From Saururus chinensis (taxonomy: Eukaryota > Streptophyta > Magnoliopsida > Piperales > Saururaceae): a DNA stretch of 64,000 nt. Under the pieces are notes generated by a model. The model was not told the origin of the DNA and ran no database searches. It was given only the letters and a program-made list of their open reading frames with translations. The stretch covers positions 48,727,351-48,791,350 of the forward strand of contig CP141140.1 in assembly GCA_035235625.1 (NCBI GenBank), given 5' to 3'. Of this stretch, positions 12,567 through 24,435 are shown one piece after another (the first letter of the stretch is position 1; each line of letters opens with the position of its first letter). A program made the translations under genes and the position numbers.

Positions 12567-12772
12567 AATATTTAGAGTCTTGTTTATATGAGCCCGGGCT
12601 CATATATGCCTATGTGAGCCCGGGGTTTATAGGCAGTCGGATTTACATCCGGCAGCTCATAATATTCATGGGCTTAAATGCCCATAAATATTATGAGCCG
12701 CCGGATATACCCGAACTCACGTAGAGGTATATGAACCCGGGCTCATATAAATTTTTTCCTAATATTTATACC
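12567..12772. repeat. Long nested inverted repeat (foldback)
   Basis: About 205 bp fold on a centre near 12676. The inner arms CTCATAATATTCATGGGC (12656-12673) and GCCCATAAATATTATGAG (12680-12697) pair at 17 of 18 positions with a 6-nt loop. Outside them come CCGGC/GCCGG, then TATATGAGCCCGGGCTCATA (12586-12605) against the matching AACCCGGGCTCATATAA side (about 12733-12750). The outer part AATATTTA...TAATATTT extends the stem to about 12567 and 12772. The CCCGGG palindromes make each arm self-complementary too. This looks like a foldback MITE or a hairpin-RNA-type locus. Confidence 0.72.
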
Positions 12773-14459
12773 TACCTATGGGTTCTTGAGGGGGGAGTTT
12801 CAGCCACTTGAGAGAAAAAGAGTCATATGAGGACTTGAGAGAAAAAGAGTCATTTGAGGATTTTACGGCAAGCACGGCCCTAGCCTCTAGATTTTCTTTG
12901 TGTTTAAAACATTCATTTTTTGTTCAAGTGCATTGTTGTGGTGAAATTGATTTCTTGTGTTACAAAATCCAATACTGAGAGAAAAGTGGACTTGCCGACA
13001 GAAGGCGAGGGAGTAGAGACCTGAAGATTGGCACCGGAAGATGTACTTCCAACATTTTGACACTCCGAAGGATGTGATAATTTTATTCTTAGAAATCCAA
13101 GAAGTTGGGATTTGGGTGAGGACTTCATTCTGGGCCCGGTTAATATAGCACAACTAAATGATGTAAGGCTAGGAGCTGCAAGCAACAAGTGTGAAGGTTG
13201 TATTACGTAATCAAGTTTTTCTAAAGTTCAACGTGTTAGGAAAGGGTTATTATTATATTTTATATGTTCCAAGTTAATAGCTCCGTATGGTAAACAAATT
13301 ATTTCATATTAATAGTTTAATTGGGAAGGTAAGAATATCATAAGTTTATTTTTTTCTTTTAGTAGACATGAGTTTTATCATAATAAAATTTATTATTTTT
13401 TTATATATAATAATTAATATAGGACAGAAAGAGTATTGAACTTAAGTTAACACTCCCCCACACGTGTTAATATTTATCAAAGCTCATGGCCCAAATAAGA
13501 CGGGAAAGGAGGAGATTAAAACAAGGGCTTTGGGGAAAATATCTCCCAAAACACAAATAAGAGAGAACTTTGTTATGTGCGATCCGAACCCAAGCCCCTG
13601 TCTTTGAAACAATGTTAAATAATTAAGTTTCCCAAAACATAAAAATGATGAAGATGGTTTAAGGAGGTCTTAAATGGGTTAGGCCAGAGAAGGGAGTCAT
13701 ATAAGCTAGCTTTGATGGGGTCTTGTTCTACTATATACAAGCAGCAGGAGGTGGAGAGTGCTTCCGTAATTCAGAAGGGCGATTGATCCACTGCTCTAGT
13801 CAGACTTACCAGGCCGTTGGAGGATACAGAAATTTTTAGTCTCTGGCAGCTATCAAAGCTATTGAGGTGACGAAAGATCTGAAAATTGATAAGCTGTCTG
13901 GAAGGTGACAGTGTGCAGGTGATTATTAAATTAAAGAAGGTCGGAAGGATCTGTCTTGGGTTGGTCTGAATTTTGCCACATTCGGCCTAATGTGGCAAAA
14001 TGTCCCGTAGCCCCTATGAATTTACATATCGATCCCTTAAACGTTAGATGCCTTAAAAAATCAATTGTCTCTCAATTAACACCAATTGAAGCCATAACAT
14101 GCCTTCATGCCGTTGAAAAATTAAACCAACATTCACCTTTTTTTATATGGTGTTATTGATTATGAATATGGATTTACATTACTGCCATCATAGTTAATTT
14201 ATACATGAATGCATTTGTGAAAATAATGCGACCAAATTGGTTACTAATGATATGATAAAAAATCCTTTCAATGCTTTGTTTTAAAAAATAAGCCTAGAAT
14301 TTCTTCCACATATTGTTAAGTTTGGTTATAGCATGCCCCTTAAGATTAGGGTGCTGGTCTTCTAAAGCAAACCAACTCAGACGTAAGGTTATGAGCAACT
14401 AAAAACATTAGGAACGAAGAATTAAAGAATGGAATTACACAAAAAAGACTTGGTATAAG
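12773..14459. other. No recognised gene
   Basis: Short frames only (12887-13188 minus, about 90 codons, no resemblance). A Stowaway-like right end (ATAGGACAGAAAGAGTA, about 13420-13436) is present without a clear left end. Confidence 0.3.
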
Positions 14460-15060
14460 AATGACATGAAATTAATTATTAGAAAGTGGGTTATATTGGG
14501 CTAAGCCCAACTTGTAAGATGCCCATGTTTATTTATGGGCTTATTACGTTTTGAGAGCCCAATCCTATTTTTATTTGAACAGAATTCTGCGTATAAATTA
14601 GTTGAAGGGAAAATAAATACCTACGTTGCTTAAAAGATAAAACTTGAGTGAGTATATAAGATATAAGATTTACCTTATAAGACATGTTAGACGAGGCCAT
14701 AACTCACATGCGTGTGCATACTTCTGCCATCGGTTCAGCTCTTATGCGTGGCCGACAGGGTCAGGTTAGGTTGGGTCAACATGAAATATAATTTTAGGAC
14801 TAATTCTTTTGGTTTATTCTAAACTGGTTTAGTTTGGGTATCTCTTAACTTAAATGAGTCTTAACTGTATATATCTATTTGTGTTCCTAACAGGCATACA
14901 TGTTCGTTTGGACAGTTTTTTTTTTTTAATAGAATTTTCCTCTGTTATATAAAAAGCTAAAAATATTTTGTTGCTCAAAACTTTTTCCACTAGATTTTAA
15001 TTGCAAATCTGTAAACGGTGGTTCATTGCACACGCAGTTTAGAGTGTTACTACTACGTGT
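14460..15060 (+). mobile_element. LTR-like segment, copy 2 of a diverged pair
   Basis: It aligns in order with 10740-11300: GTGGGTTATATTGGGC, AGTATATAAGA, GACATGTTAGAC, the ACATGC/GTGTGC tract, GTTAGGTTGGGTCAAC and TTTGGTTTA. Many substitutions separate the copies, so if they are the two LTRs of one insertion it is old. The interior (11.6-14.4 kb) shows no pol sequence. Confidence 0.4.
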
Positions 15061-15540
15061 GCAAGGCCATTTCATCTTAAAAGGCAGATGTCCATGTGAT
15101 CCCAAGCAATAACATTAATTTAAAGAGTGAGTATTTAATGCTCGACTTGATCTTAATTCCAAATTTTCTCTAGGTACGACAATAACATTAATTTGAATCA
15201 ACCATCTAGCACTGTCCAACATAAAGAGTATACAAATTAAAATGTGATGGTCTTCAGTAAAAAAAATGAACAAAAGAGGGGGGGGAAAGGAGACAAAATG
15301 AAATGCGTGGTATATCATTTGAGTCCATACTTAAAAGCAGCTGTAAATTGCCCATTACAGACAATACACTTGAGGAACCATGACAGCTTCATTCTTTTGA
15401 AAGCGGGTCTGAAAACAAAAGGGAATCGCAATTGTATATTCAGCTTTCACAAACAAAATTAAAAAGTTATGGGCCTTCAATCATAAAACTGCCGATTGAT
15501 AGTCAAAACATCAAATCCAACTGAGGCATTTAATGGCCAA
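15061..15540. other. 3' flank of the polcalcin gene
   Basis: No gene recognised. Frames on both strands are shadows. It should hold the 3' UTR of the minus-strand polcalcin gene. Confidence 0.35.
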
Positions 15541-15556
15541 AATGCATCAAACAAAT

Positions 15557-15808
15557 CTAGAACACTTTGGCGATATCTTTCATGAGTCCTCTATTAGCCT
15601 TGTGGAAATCAGAGAATTCCTTAAAATCGATGAATCCGTCACCGTCGGTATCGATCTCAGTCATCATGCGCTGAATTTCATCAGGAGAGGCAGAACCAAG
15701 TTGTTTGAGGGCATCTCCAAGCTCCGAAGAGGAGATCTTGCCGTCGCCATTCGCGTCAAAGCGCTTGAAGATCCTCTCCACCTCTTTCATGTCACTTGCA
15801 TCTGCCAT
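15557..15808 (-). CDS. Polcalcin (two-EF-hand pollen calcium-binding protein)
   Basis: The gene encodes an 83-residue acidic protein with two canonical EF-hand loops. Loop 1 is residues 18-29 (DANGDGKISSSE) and loop 2 is residues 53-64 (DTDGDGFIDFKE); all calcium-ligating positions (D, N or D, D, E at 1, 3, 5, 12) are in place. Polcalcins are typically 77-86 residues with exactly this two-hand plan and the end 'ANRGLMKD(I/V)AK(V/I)F', seen here as HKANRGLMKDIAKVF. They are small cytosolic calcium sensors made mainly in pollen and form the polcalcin allergen family. The frame is uninterrupted and intronless, as is usual for the family. The start is the first ATG, giving MADAS, like other members. 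A TATA-like AAAATATAA lies about 50 nt upstream on the minus strand (15858-15867), so the leader would be short. Closest alternatives are longer calmodulin-like proteins, but these have extra EF hands. Confidence 0.93.
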   Translation of the reverse strand: MADASDMKEVERIFKRFDANGDGKISSSELGDALKQLGSASPDEIQRMMTEIDTDGDGFIDFKEFSDFHKANRGLMKDIAKVF

Positions 15809-18299
15809 TCTTGTTAGGTGCTTGTAAATCTATGTATCCTTCCTTCTCTTTTAGAAGATTATATTTTGGTAGAGATAATGTTGGAGCTAAGATCTGTAAG
15901 TGATGCCTCTTAAAGCACAAGGGAGTGGAGATGCTTAAGGGTCGGATTGTCCTAATGACTCGGGTGTGATGCTAGTAAGCTGTATCTTTGAATGAATTAG
16001 GACCACTAATTTCGTTGGTTTTCACCTTAATTCAGTTCAAAACAAGTGGAAGAACTAGACTTCTAATATTGGCAAGAAGTGACAGTTTTTTTCCTAGAGA
16101 AGTGGCATACATCATCAGCCAAATTTTCCTCATTAAATGATTGAAAAACCTTCTCTGTTTGTTTCCTTAGTTATTATTATCTCTATGCAATAAATATCCG
16201 TAGCCAATATGAGCACATCATAGATTATGAGATCTAAAACGTGCATAAAGCATATGAAATATTTTAATGATAATTATACCATGAATGCCTAATATAAATT
16301 CAGGTAAAGTATAAGGATGAGGTAATAGATATAATAAAAAAATATAAAAGATAATTGCTTCACAATTAGTCAAATTGAAAAAAATAGAAAGAAGGGAGGT
16401 CATTCAATCAAAATTTTGCGTTTAGCATATGTTTACATGACTTTTTATATACTTGTATGAAGGCAATAGGAATATTTTCATTTTGTTAAATATTAAACAA
16501 CTCATCATGTTTACATGAATAACATTAGTTTGAACGAGGAAAAAAAAAGTGATGATGGCATATGTGCATATCTTTCAAAACATATTCATGTTTCACTCTT
16601 TTTGTGAAGGAAAATCGTTGTTATGACATATTTTTAGAGAGTGGGTTAGGGGTTTAAAGAAGTTTTTTGTATTGGAAATAGTGTTTGCTAGGAAATTTAT
16701 TTTTAGTTAAAAAACAAATGCCAACAAAAATGGTTTATATGGGTTAAGGATTACGTGGAAAACTTTGTTTCCACTGGTTTGTGGTAATGGAAAAGAAAAT
16801 TTCTAGGAAAAGGTAGGAGGAGAGAGGAGATGGGAAAGTAGAGGAGGAAGATGAAGGAGACTTGTCCTTTAAAAATATCATGCCCTGTTTCACCCTTGCC
16901 CCACCTTCTTTTGCAAGGTTTGGGGTTGTGGGTTGAATGGTGGGGCAGAGGGAGGAACCAAAAATTGTTGCAAGAGGACAAGATCGGATGAGGCCAACAT
17001 TGAAGGAGGTTGGAGTCAAGGGGAGGCGGGGGCCAAGGGATGTCAAAATGGAAGGAGAGGCCAATCTCGGAGGCCAAAAGCGGGAGTGCCATGGTTGAGG
17101 TCTAAGTACTATAGAGGAATGTATGTGTTGGAAGATCCCACGACAAAAGCAATAGTATGTGTAAAAGGAGAATCAGCTTTGTAACTTAGATTTGTTAGGG
17201 TTGTCTAAGAAGGCAAAATGCACATGTAGTTATATCAAGCTCTAAAAAAATTATTGAAGATTCTGCCTAAAAGCATGTGATCTGTGAATTGACACATCAT
17301 GGAAGGTCAATTCTATCTATTCCCATATTTTTCATTTCATAATCAATCCTCCCAAGATGTCAAATGTGTCAAAAGTTTGTCTCAAATATATGATAAAATT
17401 CAGCTGTCGATTGATCACCTAAGCACTATGCAGGTTCCAGTAGTCTCCTTGTAGATAGATATGTTGTTGTATACTTTGAGGAATCTTCAATATTTTTTCA
17501 AATTAAGTCAATTCGAGGCAATTTTTCAAATTTAGTCAATTCGATTCCAATATGCTTCAAATTGGTCTTTTGACACCTTCCTCATTTAAATAGGAACATT
17601 CCATGAAAAACCAAAGTGAGGAAGCTCATTCATTGTCTTTGGAACTCCGGGTCTTCATCTTAGAGTGTTCTCATAATCCTCAACTTGGGGACTCATCTTA
17701 TGATTCAAGAAGTTGAATAGTTGTTGATCTCTTTCCTTTTGATATCTAATCTTCCCAGAGTCATTGTATTGTCGTGAGAAGGTTGGTTGATGAGTATTTG
17801 ATCTAAACTATATGTTCAAAGGTTCAACTTTTTCCTATTGAGATTGTTTGAATAACTGGAAAAGTGGTTCTTTGGATCTTCTTGGTTGGATTTCTGAAGA
17901 GGTCATGCACTACTGAAAAAGTGGTGGACACGATGGATATGCCCAGAGTCATTGGTGATGTGTGAAGTGGCCACTATTGAATTTTTGATGGATTGTATGT
18001 ATAACATGTGAAGGTGATATTATATCAAACTTTATTTCCTAATGCATTTTTAAGGTTAGGCTAGGCCCTGTAGTTTTCCCTTGTTTCGGGTTTTCTACGT
18101 GAAAATTTTGTATGTCTTGTTGCTTGGTTTATTTGTTTATTTGCTATTTGACAGGCCACATAAATTAGGGTTTAACTTTTACTACATGTAATAATTAAAT
18201 AAATTAAACTGATAGGTTTATTAAATTATTTTAGGAGTTGGTAATCTAATTAGAAATTTGGTGACTATTGCATGCTTAAAGTGATGCATAGTATGCCGC
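15809..18299. other. Polcalcin upstream region and repeat-poor spacer, no gene recognised
   Basis: The first few hundred bases should contain the polcalcin promoter. Beyond that only short frames occur (for example 16933-17184 plus and 16744-17092 minus, which overlap and look like chance). No structural RNA or clear transposon end is visible. Confidence 0.35.
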
Positions 18300-19320
18300 A
18301 TCAACTCTCAAGTATGACAAGAAGGGATGATGGGAGGGGGATGGGAAGGGAAGCCTATTGCTAGCCCTGCAACAAATTCTTTGCAATTTGGGGGCTAACT
18401 TGGCTCATGCAAGGCGGACAAGCCAAGTCATGTATGTGTTAGGGAAGCAAGGGTTTTGGCCAAGTGCCAAGGTGATTTTGAAACTAAGTACCTTAAAAAA
18501 TTGGAGTAGCTATATTGGCGGGCATTGTGTGCAGTAAAGGCATACAACATGTGTGGTAAAAGTGTACAATACATGTTGCAGTTGCATGCAACATAAGTAG
18601 TAGGTATGTTCAATGTTGGACAACACATGCAAATACCCCACAATATCTTGAACTTAATGGGTTGGAGGGACGACCATGCCTGTACAACCACTTTAGCTTC
18701 CACTCTAGCAAAATCTAAGAAACCTCTTATTCTATATAAGAGTGGGTAGTCTCGTTGCAAGTTGAGTGACAGCGGATGGCTGGTTGGCAGCCACAAATAT
18801 GGGAAAGGGGTCTATGTAAGCTACTTGGATGGCTGAAACACCTACTTCAAATATGATTTGGATGCAGATGACTAGATTCATGGGTGCACATGCAAGCGGC
18901 CATGCCCTGAGTGCAGAAAGTGGTGCTTGTACAAGCAGCTAGCTAAGAGTGCACATGAACATGGAAATGTTGGTAAAGATTGGCAAGGATCTTAGCATGA
19001 CTAGGAGTGTGGGTTAAAGCCCAATGCAAGCAGGAAACACAAAAGGTAGAATTTGCATGCAAATGGGCGTTCAAGAGGGCCAAATCCTACTGGCAGCTAG
19101 AATCCATGAAAGAAGTAGACACACTATGGGCTTTGCAGAGGAAAGAAGCATGAGAATTGATGACTTAGAGCTTGTGTAGGAATGGAAGGCTGTTGGACAA
19201 GGGGGAATTCTTTAAGAAAAGTGCACGCTGAATCCTAGTTGGGATAAGTCTCCTTATAGAGGTCTTGAGTGGGTGTTGTGCAGATTTCACATGGATGTAA
19301 TAGATCAAGGGTGGTTCAAG
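18300..19320 (+). mobile_element. Likely Copia LTR relic upstream of a pol fragment
   Basis: A TCTATATAAGAG box (18731-18742) is followed by leader-like sequence. The stretch around 19220-19290 (GATAAGTCTCCTTATAGAGG, then CTTGAGTGGGTG) resembles the distal part of plant Copia LTRs. A Copia pol fragment begins directly after it on the same strand. No LTR termini or partner LTR could be paired, so the limits are loose. Confidence 0.35.
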
Positions 19321-19327
19321 AGCAAAT

Positions 19328-19866
19328 TTGTTAAGCATTAGTCAAATATATTACTCTAGTTTTATTGTTAAATTTAGAAAAATATATTGTTACATTGTGA
19401 ACAATGATGAAGTTACTTGTGTTAAGGAAATTAGAGATCATGATAATTGTTACTTATTGGATCATGTTTACTTAATCTTTCTTTGCTTGATTGTACATCT
19501 TTGTCACGTCAATGCCTTGGACATGTGAACTCTTGAGAACTACTAAAATCACAAAGAATGGGATAGAGTGTTACTCCTATGCTTAAAATTATTGAAAATC
19601 TTGTGTGTGGTGCATGCCAAAAGTGTAAACAAACAAAAGCCTCACATAAAAGATAAAAAGATATCAAGACTAAAAAACCCTTTGAATTAATTCACATGGA
19701 TCTATTGGGTTCAATGCAGACTACCAATTTGAGCTGGAAGAAATACATCTTTGTCATGGTAGATGACTTATCCATATTCACTTGGGTAAAGTTTTTGAGA
19801 GAAAAATATGAATGCGTTTGAATCCTTTGAAACCCTTGTCTTAACCATTCAAAACCAAAGAAGGAT
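19328..19866 (+). pseudogene. Copia Pol relic: GAG-pre-integrase zinc finger and start of integrase
   Basis: The order of motifs is that of a Ty1/copia polyprotein. LSISQIYYSSFIVKF and NDEVTCVKEIRDHDNCYLLD (19328 on) correspond to the region before GAG-pre-integrase. In another frame come CLGHVNSRELLKITKNG and then CGACQKCKQTKASHK-like residues, the His-Cys zinc finger (H...H...CxxC pattern), followed by PFELIHMDLLGSMQTT and KKYIFVMVDDLSIFTWVKFL, the start of the integrase core with its first catalytic Asp (HMDLLG). Frameshifts occur near 19470 and 19600 and a stop near 19818. The relic stops abruptly at 19866, where a Gypsy-type LTR begins, so it was probably cut by that insertion. Confidence 0.8.
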
Positions 19867-20690
19867 TGTGACACCTGTGATTTTTGTATGATTTTTTGGA
19901 GTATTTAATCAGTTACTAACCCATGTTTAAAGTAAAAAAAAAAAGCTCTAAATTTTTTATTCTTCAAGTTCTTGATGATAATGAATATTTAATTATATCT
20001 ATTTATGTGTATGACTTTCTTAGGAGTTCTCAAGTTGAGTTCCAAGAATATCTTAACCTGTGTCTAAATCAACACAAATAATAATTGATATGCAAGAGTT
20101 GAAGACATTAAATTCAATACTATTTCATTGCATCAAAAACCTCTTGGATTAGAAACTACACTCGAAGACAAGGAAAGCACACCCAAGAAAACCTAAAAGA
20201 GACTTCAGATAGCTTAGATATGACCATTTGAAATTTGGGGTAAATTATAGTTTTTAGCCTATACAAGTTTTGAGGTAACACCTACATGGGTACATAGAGA
20301 GCCACTACCTAAATTTGATCCAAGTGAGACTAGATGACCTAAAAGATGAATAGTTAGGATTTTCTAAGCCTAAGGCATGGATTTGTTAAGTAGGAAGCTT
20401 CCAGAATTTATTTAGATAACCCAAAATCAGGATTTGGTAAAACAGAATTTGCCAAATAGGGTCTCAATAAAACAACTATATATCCCAACATAAAATTCCA
20501 ATTCATACAATTTTGGTTGATTCTAAAATCTGGTTCAATGGCCTGCAAAATCATCTCATCACACGATTTTGTGATCTAGTTTTAGGGGTCAAACTCTACA
20601 TCCAATCAGAGTCAAAGAAACTGAGGTCTCTTCCATATCCCTGTTTTCTCTTTCTTTCCATTTTTGTGAAAGGTAGAGGCCTAAAAATCC

Positions 20691-20900
20691 TATAAAAGCC
20701 CTAAAACTCTCCCCTATATATCACAATTTTGTAGTTCCCTCATCCCTCTCCCTCCCTAGTGGTATATGTTTCCCTCCATTTTTCCTCTCTCTAGAACCTA
20801 TCTTCTTCTGTCCATATATTTTTTTCTCTTCTCTTCTTCCCCTTCCAACCTTCTTCAATCATCATTCTTCAATTCTCTTCCTTTTCCTCATTTTAATTAG
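20691..20900 (+). promoter_or_regulatory. TATA box and CT-rich leader, probable LTR promoter
   Basis: TATAAAAG at 20691 is followed about 30 nt later by a roughly 160-bp stretch of CT-rich sequence (CCCTCATCCCTCTCCCTCCC and similar), the usual layout of a plant transcription start and leader. Because it sits within the Gypsy-type LTR and no host reading frame follows, I take it as the LTR promoter. Confidence 0.45.
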
Positions 20901-21109
20901 TATTCAATCGGTAACTATTATAGTTTCTTTTGTTTCATAGGCATCGAATATGTTAAAGTCATTTTCAACTTAGTAATCAGAGGAAAGTGAACTTACCTAT
21001 GATTGGTAGCTTTATGGACATTCATTAGCATCATTAGGATAATTAGCGTGTTTAATATCTATATTAATAGTTCTTATAATACCTTATGTATTATGTAATA
21101 TTTTTTATG

Positions 21110-21215
21110 CTTCTGCATCATATGGAATACATATTTTTCTATTAGTGTATGGTTATATGTTTCTTCTGCATCATATGGAATACATATTTTTCTATTAGTG
21201 TATGGTTATATGTTT
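21110..21215. repeat. Perfect 53-bp tandem duplication
   Basis: The unit starting CTTCTGCATCATATGGAATA occurs at 21110-21162 and again at 21163-21215, seemingly without mismatch, so the duplication is recent compared with the worn LTR around it. Confidence 0.9.
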
Positions 21216-21595
21216 GTTTGGAAGAATGCTTAGGTTTAGTGAATTTTTTATACTATTTTTCATATATTGCTTAAAAATTATTTATATGACTATTTCAAAT
21301 TAATTGCTACAAATGTTTTTCTATGATATGCTTATATAGAGTATGTGATTATTTATATGCAACTATATAGGATATATTCTTCAATACTAGATGACTATAT
21401 GTATATATGTTGTATGTGTTTGACATTGCATGCTCATACATATATGCTACTATATAATATGATTTATTTTTAATATATGCATCATTTTAAGGCGTCATGA
21501 GTTAGACCCCCACCATGTGGTAAAGTTGGCCTATATAGACGCTAGAGCTACTCAACATTGCACAAGTGCGATGTCAAGGTGGAACCCTAGGTGTC

Positions 21596-22420
21596 CATAG
21601 TATGTGACATGGACATTTGGGTGTGGATATCTTGTCATTTGTTCCTTAGTAATTGGCAGACAATGGGTCTTGCTTACATGATACTTAGAGACATTTACTT
21701 GTTTGGTTGGACTGACCTTGGAAATTCTAAGTTATCCAAGTTGGTTAGGTCGTGATGCCAACTTTAGTTGCTTAGTAAAGGTAAACTTTAAATTTTTGTT
21801 TTTCGATGGTAATTGGGAATCACTAAGAAACCTAATAGAATTATTGAATAATTTGGGTAATAGCTAATAAGGTGGACAAGTTTATACTCTCCCCTTTCTT
21901 AATTTAAAAGTGGTGCATGGCAATTGGATGATTAATGATGACATATTATGAATGAATGAATTCTCATACCCCGAAAGTGTTGAAAAAGATGGGGGCCCAA
22001 CCTAGGGTACATGACCTCAAATCCCTCCCATGATTTTTCCACTGAGATTGCGAGCCGACTCACTGAAGCATTATGATTGTCGTATCGACACAACGGGATA
22101 TATGGCACTTAATAAGTGGAAATGAATAATCGAATTGAACGAGGTTTAGTGATGATTACTATTACATAAAAATTTTAATAATTATGAATTGTTGAATATA
22201 TTATGTTCCCATGTTGTTCATAGTATGAGACATGGACATTTGGGTGTGGATATCTTGTCATTAGTTCCTTAGTAATTGGCAGGCATTGGGTCTTGCCTAT
22301 ATGGTACTTAGCGACATTTGCGTGTTCGGTTGGACTGACCTTGGCAAGTCTAGGTCAACTAAGTTGGTTAAGTCATGATGCCAACTTTGGTTGCCTAGTA
22401 AAGGTAAACTCTAAAATTTT
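21596..22420. repeat. Direct repeat of about 200 bp (21596-21797 and 22219-22420)
   Basis: Both copies run from CATAGTATG(T/A)GACATGGAC through TTGGTTAAG-like sequence to AGTAAAGGTAAACT, roughly 85-90 percent alike by eye, 623 bp apart. They are in the same orientation and lie inside the Gypsy-type LTR, so this is an internal LTR duplication. Confidence 0.8.
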
Positions 22421-22439
22421 TATTTCATGATCGGAATTA

Positions 22440-22701
22440 GGAATTACTAGGACGAAATCACTATATAAGGGGATTTTGTCATTTAGAAGAACGAAATCGC
22501 CTTAAGGTGATTTTGTTCTTCTAAAGGACAAAATTGGGTTAATTGTTATAAACTGATAAACCGATCATATAATTTTTTTTAAAAAAAGCTATGCAGGCAC
22601 TAGCTGTTTGGCTGGCACCTGCGTGGCAAAAAGCAACACCACTTTGAGAAGGTTGATTTGGTAAATATTTTTTTTAAAAGTATTATTTAAATAATTTTCC
22701 C
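22440..22701. mobile_element. One end of a MULE of the 41782-42959 family
   Basis: It carries the same subterminal GGACGAAATC / TTCTAAAGGACAAAATT motifs, the GGCACCTGCGTGGCAAAAAG block and the terminal ...TTAAATAATTTTCCC as the right terminal inverted repeat at 42750-42959. No GGGAAAATTATTT left end was found nearby, so the copy is truncated or its other half was lost. The base after the element is 22702 (ATGATTTTA). Confidence 0.7.
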
Positions 22702-23417
22702 ATGATTTTATTTTATTTAAATCAAGTGAAAGCTTCCTCAACACTTTGCACAGCTGTAAGTGTGACCAAGATACACCATTGTAAATAAAGATATATTTGA
22801 AAAAAAAAAAAAGCCAATACTATGGGCTGTTTGGGTATTAGATTTTTAAAAAATGAAAGCAGAATTTTTTTAAATTAATTTATAAAATTCACCATCGAAT
22901 GTGAATTATTGTTGATAATAAAAAAATTTAAAATAAATTCAGATGTCGCATTAAAAACAATTTTTAAACTTCAAACTACTAATACTCTCTCTTCTAAACT
23001 CGGATATGTTCATTTTTTATATTATTACGCTCCTAAATTCGAGCTTTATTAAACAAGATCTCACAAGGGTAGTTAATATTAAACTTTTAAAGCGGGCACT
23101 ACTTATTATGACACATTTTTTAAGGCTCAAATTGATATAAGAGGTAACCATTAAAAAATAACAAAATCTATAATTTTTAAAACATGGAAGATTATTTTGT
23201 CCTCTAGGATATCTTTAATTTACAAATGTAGTCAATTATTGAATCAATGGCGCAAATGCTAAAATATTTGTGTTAATTGGCACTAATGTTTGTTAGCATA
23301 GTCAAAGTCCCCTCTATGTTAATGATTTCCAAGAAGCCACAATTGGGAGGATGGAAAATTTTGCCAACATATATAGGAGATTAAACAACATATTCATAAG
23401 CTTGAAGTCTTAAAATT
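22702..23417. other. AT-rich spacer, no gene
   Basis: No coding or structural signal recognised; an A-run lies at about 22800-22812. Confidence 0.35.
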
Positions 23418-23519
23418 ATTCTCCCTCCATCCTATGTTAATGACTACATTTGGCTTGTCAAAATGAACTAATATTTTTAAATAACTAAATGTAATTGTTA
23501 ATTTAATATAGAGGGAGTA
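23418..23519. mobile_element. Stowaway-like MITE
   Basis: CTCCCTCCATCCTATGTTAA at the left and TTAATATAGAGGGAG at the right form the terminal inverted repeats of a Stowaway (Tc1/mariner-type) MITE; GGGAG is followed by TA. The arms (TGACTACATTTGG versus AAATGTAATT) continue the pairing inwards. About 100 bp, no coding capacity. Confidence 0.75.
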
Positions 23520-24435
23520 TCATATTGCATTACAAAAGAAAATTGGTTATTGAAGATGCAAAACCAAAGTACATTATTGAAAGCACAATAATAGATGGTG
23601 GTTTGCATGATAATAACTTGACTGTTATTATGAAAAAAAAATCTTGGTTATAACTATTGGGACATCTAAAATATGACAAAGATCTTCACAAACTTACACT
23701 AAAAAATAAAATATAGAATTACATCAATTAGGATCATTTATTGTTTGTCATCAAATGTAAGAAACATTTTGATTTCTAACATGGTCTCAAACATATGGTT
23801 TTTCCCTGCCTAAGGGAAATCTATGACTATTTGCCTACTTTAGGACCACCACCTCCGTCCCTGCATTTATGCCTTAGAAGTCACTGGTCGTCCTGTGTCT
23901 GCTAGGATATCCTTTACTAGGTAGAACCTATTAGTCATGAGGTTCAGCTGCACACATGCAAACACCTGTGTAGTAGAGCATCACTTTCTATAACATGTGC
24001 TATGGTTGACGAATCCTATAAGTGGAATATATCCTAATGAACTTCAATTTGGAGGACAATAAAATTTTCCTTTTGCCTTGGCCAAGCATGAAATGTTGTC
24101 TTCATCGTCAAGGTATGAGTTGAGCTTTTATGGAATCTAAGGGCCTATTTGGATATGGAATTTCTCAGAAATGGAAGTAGAGGTGAATAAATGATTATAG
24201 GGGTAAAATGGGGGAGGAAAAGGGGTATTTAGGGGTAATTTTAGGATATTTTTAATTTGCACCAAAATTTTAATGGATTAGAATGCATCGAAATATATAA
24301 CTTTCTCTCTCCTATGCAAAATGAAAATTCCCCTCCAATCTCTTCCTAAAATAAAAAATACCAAAATTTTAATGTCTTAAACGTGTCCTTGCTTAACAAT
24401 AGAGTATCATTTATAAAATACACTCCCTCCTTTCT
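23520..24435. other. No gene recognised
   Basis: Mixed-composition sequence. The stretch 23820-24010 is less AT-rich but has no frame or repeat that I can name. Confidence 0.3.

Larger units (their letters stand above)
19867..22435 (+). mobile_element. Gypsy (Tekay/Del-like) LTR inserted in the Copia relic
   Basis: TGTGACACCTGTGATTTTTG (19867) is a typical start of a long plant Gypsy LTR, and the Copia reading frame breaks exactly here; AGGAT (19862-19866) would be the left target site. Inside are a TATA box with CT-rich leader (20691-20900), then GGTAACTATTATAG and a long AT-rich part. The 3' end was not found, and no polyprotein follows, so this is a partial or solo LTR. Confidence 0.45.

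Noticed and set aside
15533-15817. 94-codon plus-strand frame
   Set aside because: Antisense shadow of the intact polcalcin gene.
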